Part shown: positions 5,100 to 5,222 of the stretch, one piece after another
How the letters are laid out: every line of letters begins with the position of its first letter
Position numbering within the stretch: the stretch's first letter is position 1
Source of the DNA: CAZAGA01 sp041912175
Lineage (GTDB): Bacteria; Chloroflexota; Anaerolineae; Anaerolineales; UBA4823
Assembly: GCA_041912175.1 (NCBI GenBank)
Contig: JAYRNN010000089.1
Span: 1-5,222, forward strand
Direction: 5' to 3'
DNA: 5,222 nucleotides
Program-made: the position numbers and the translations under genes
The notes under the pieces: model-generated
Told to the model about the DNA's origin: nothing
Seen by the model: the letters and a program-made list of their open reading frames with translations, nothing else
Databases searched by the model: none

Positions 5100-5222
5100 G
5101 GCACGCGCGGCTTCTCGACGCCGCTCGCGACGCTGCACAAGTTCCAGGGCTACGCCGACGTCTTCCTGACGACACCTTCAAACGGCATCTCCGACCGCTA
5201 CGCAACCTTGTCCTACGAAACG
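5079..5222 (+). CDS. Alginate-export family outer-membrane protein, internal fragment
   Basis: The plus-strand frame reads VENLQGDGTRGFSTPLATLHKFQGYADVFLTTPSNGISDRYATLSYET and runs off the window edge. TPLATLHKFQGxADxFLxTPxxGIxD is a phrase I recognise from alginate-export family beta-barrel proteins (Alginate_exp domain), near their C-terminal third. These are outer-membrane porin-like proteins of Gram-negative bacteria. An in-frame TAG at 5067-5069 closes the frame on the left and no suitable start is present, so this is only an internal piece beginning at the junction. Such a protein is unexpected beside the rest of this window, which looks like a bacterium without this kind of outer membrane. 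The family call rests on memory of the motif; the left edge is uncertain by about 15 bases. Confidence 0.68.

Noticed and set aside
4870..5205. N-terminal extension of the MalG-type permease to a 410-residue protein
   Set aside because: The extra 112 residues are Arg-rich and not permease-like; they are the off-frame antisense of other coding DNA, and a strong ribosome site sits just before 4869.

Overview
The window looks like bacterial chromosome from a member of the Chloroflexota (Anaerolineae-like), probably assembled from a metagenome. That reading rests on the company of genes: a short EF-Ts of about 210 residues, a CUT1-type sugar permease pair, a PadR regulator and a multi-membrane-span histidine kinase. 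It is an inference from protein style, not a measured placement.

Layout, left to right. Positions 2-427 (+) hold the C-terminal part of a PadR-family regulator whose start lies outside the window. Twenty bases later comes an EF-Ts gene (448-1086, +) with an altered TDFV motif and no rpsB neighbour, so it may be a second copy rather than the housekeeping one. A GC-rich hairpin spans its stop codon. Positions 1114-2422 are the remains of one alpha/beta hydrolase gene of the hormone-sensitive-lipase (HSL) type. The 5' fragment keeps the oxyanion-hole HGGG, the 3' fragment keeps the catalytic Asp and His regions, and the middle with the nucleophilic serine is gone. In its place lies a lower-GC HigB-HigA toxin-antitoxin module (about 1450-2089) with its own promoter, tandem 16-bp operator-like repeats and an apparently leaderless GTG start for the toxin.

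Positions 2529-3908 (+) encode a membrane histidine kinase with no response regulator in view. A 15-bp perfect hairpin (3907-3943) separates it from a convergent minus-strand pair of sugar ABC permeases. The MalG-type gene (3973-4869) is complete; the MalF-type gene upstream of it is cut at about 5096. Right of that point the plus strand encodes a piece of an alginate-export-type outer-membrane protein, which fits a diderm (proteobacterial-type) genome and not the rest of the window. The cut coincides with a CTGCAG palindrome, so the last ~125 bases are probably a chimeric join.

The genes do not form one pathway. The coherent units are the higBA operon, the permease operon and the solitary kinase. 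The most interesting local structure is the toxin-antitoxin module occupying the missing catalytic core of a hydrolase gene. I see no CRISPR array, tRNA, rRNA or transposase.
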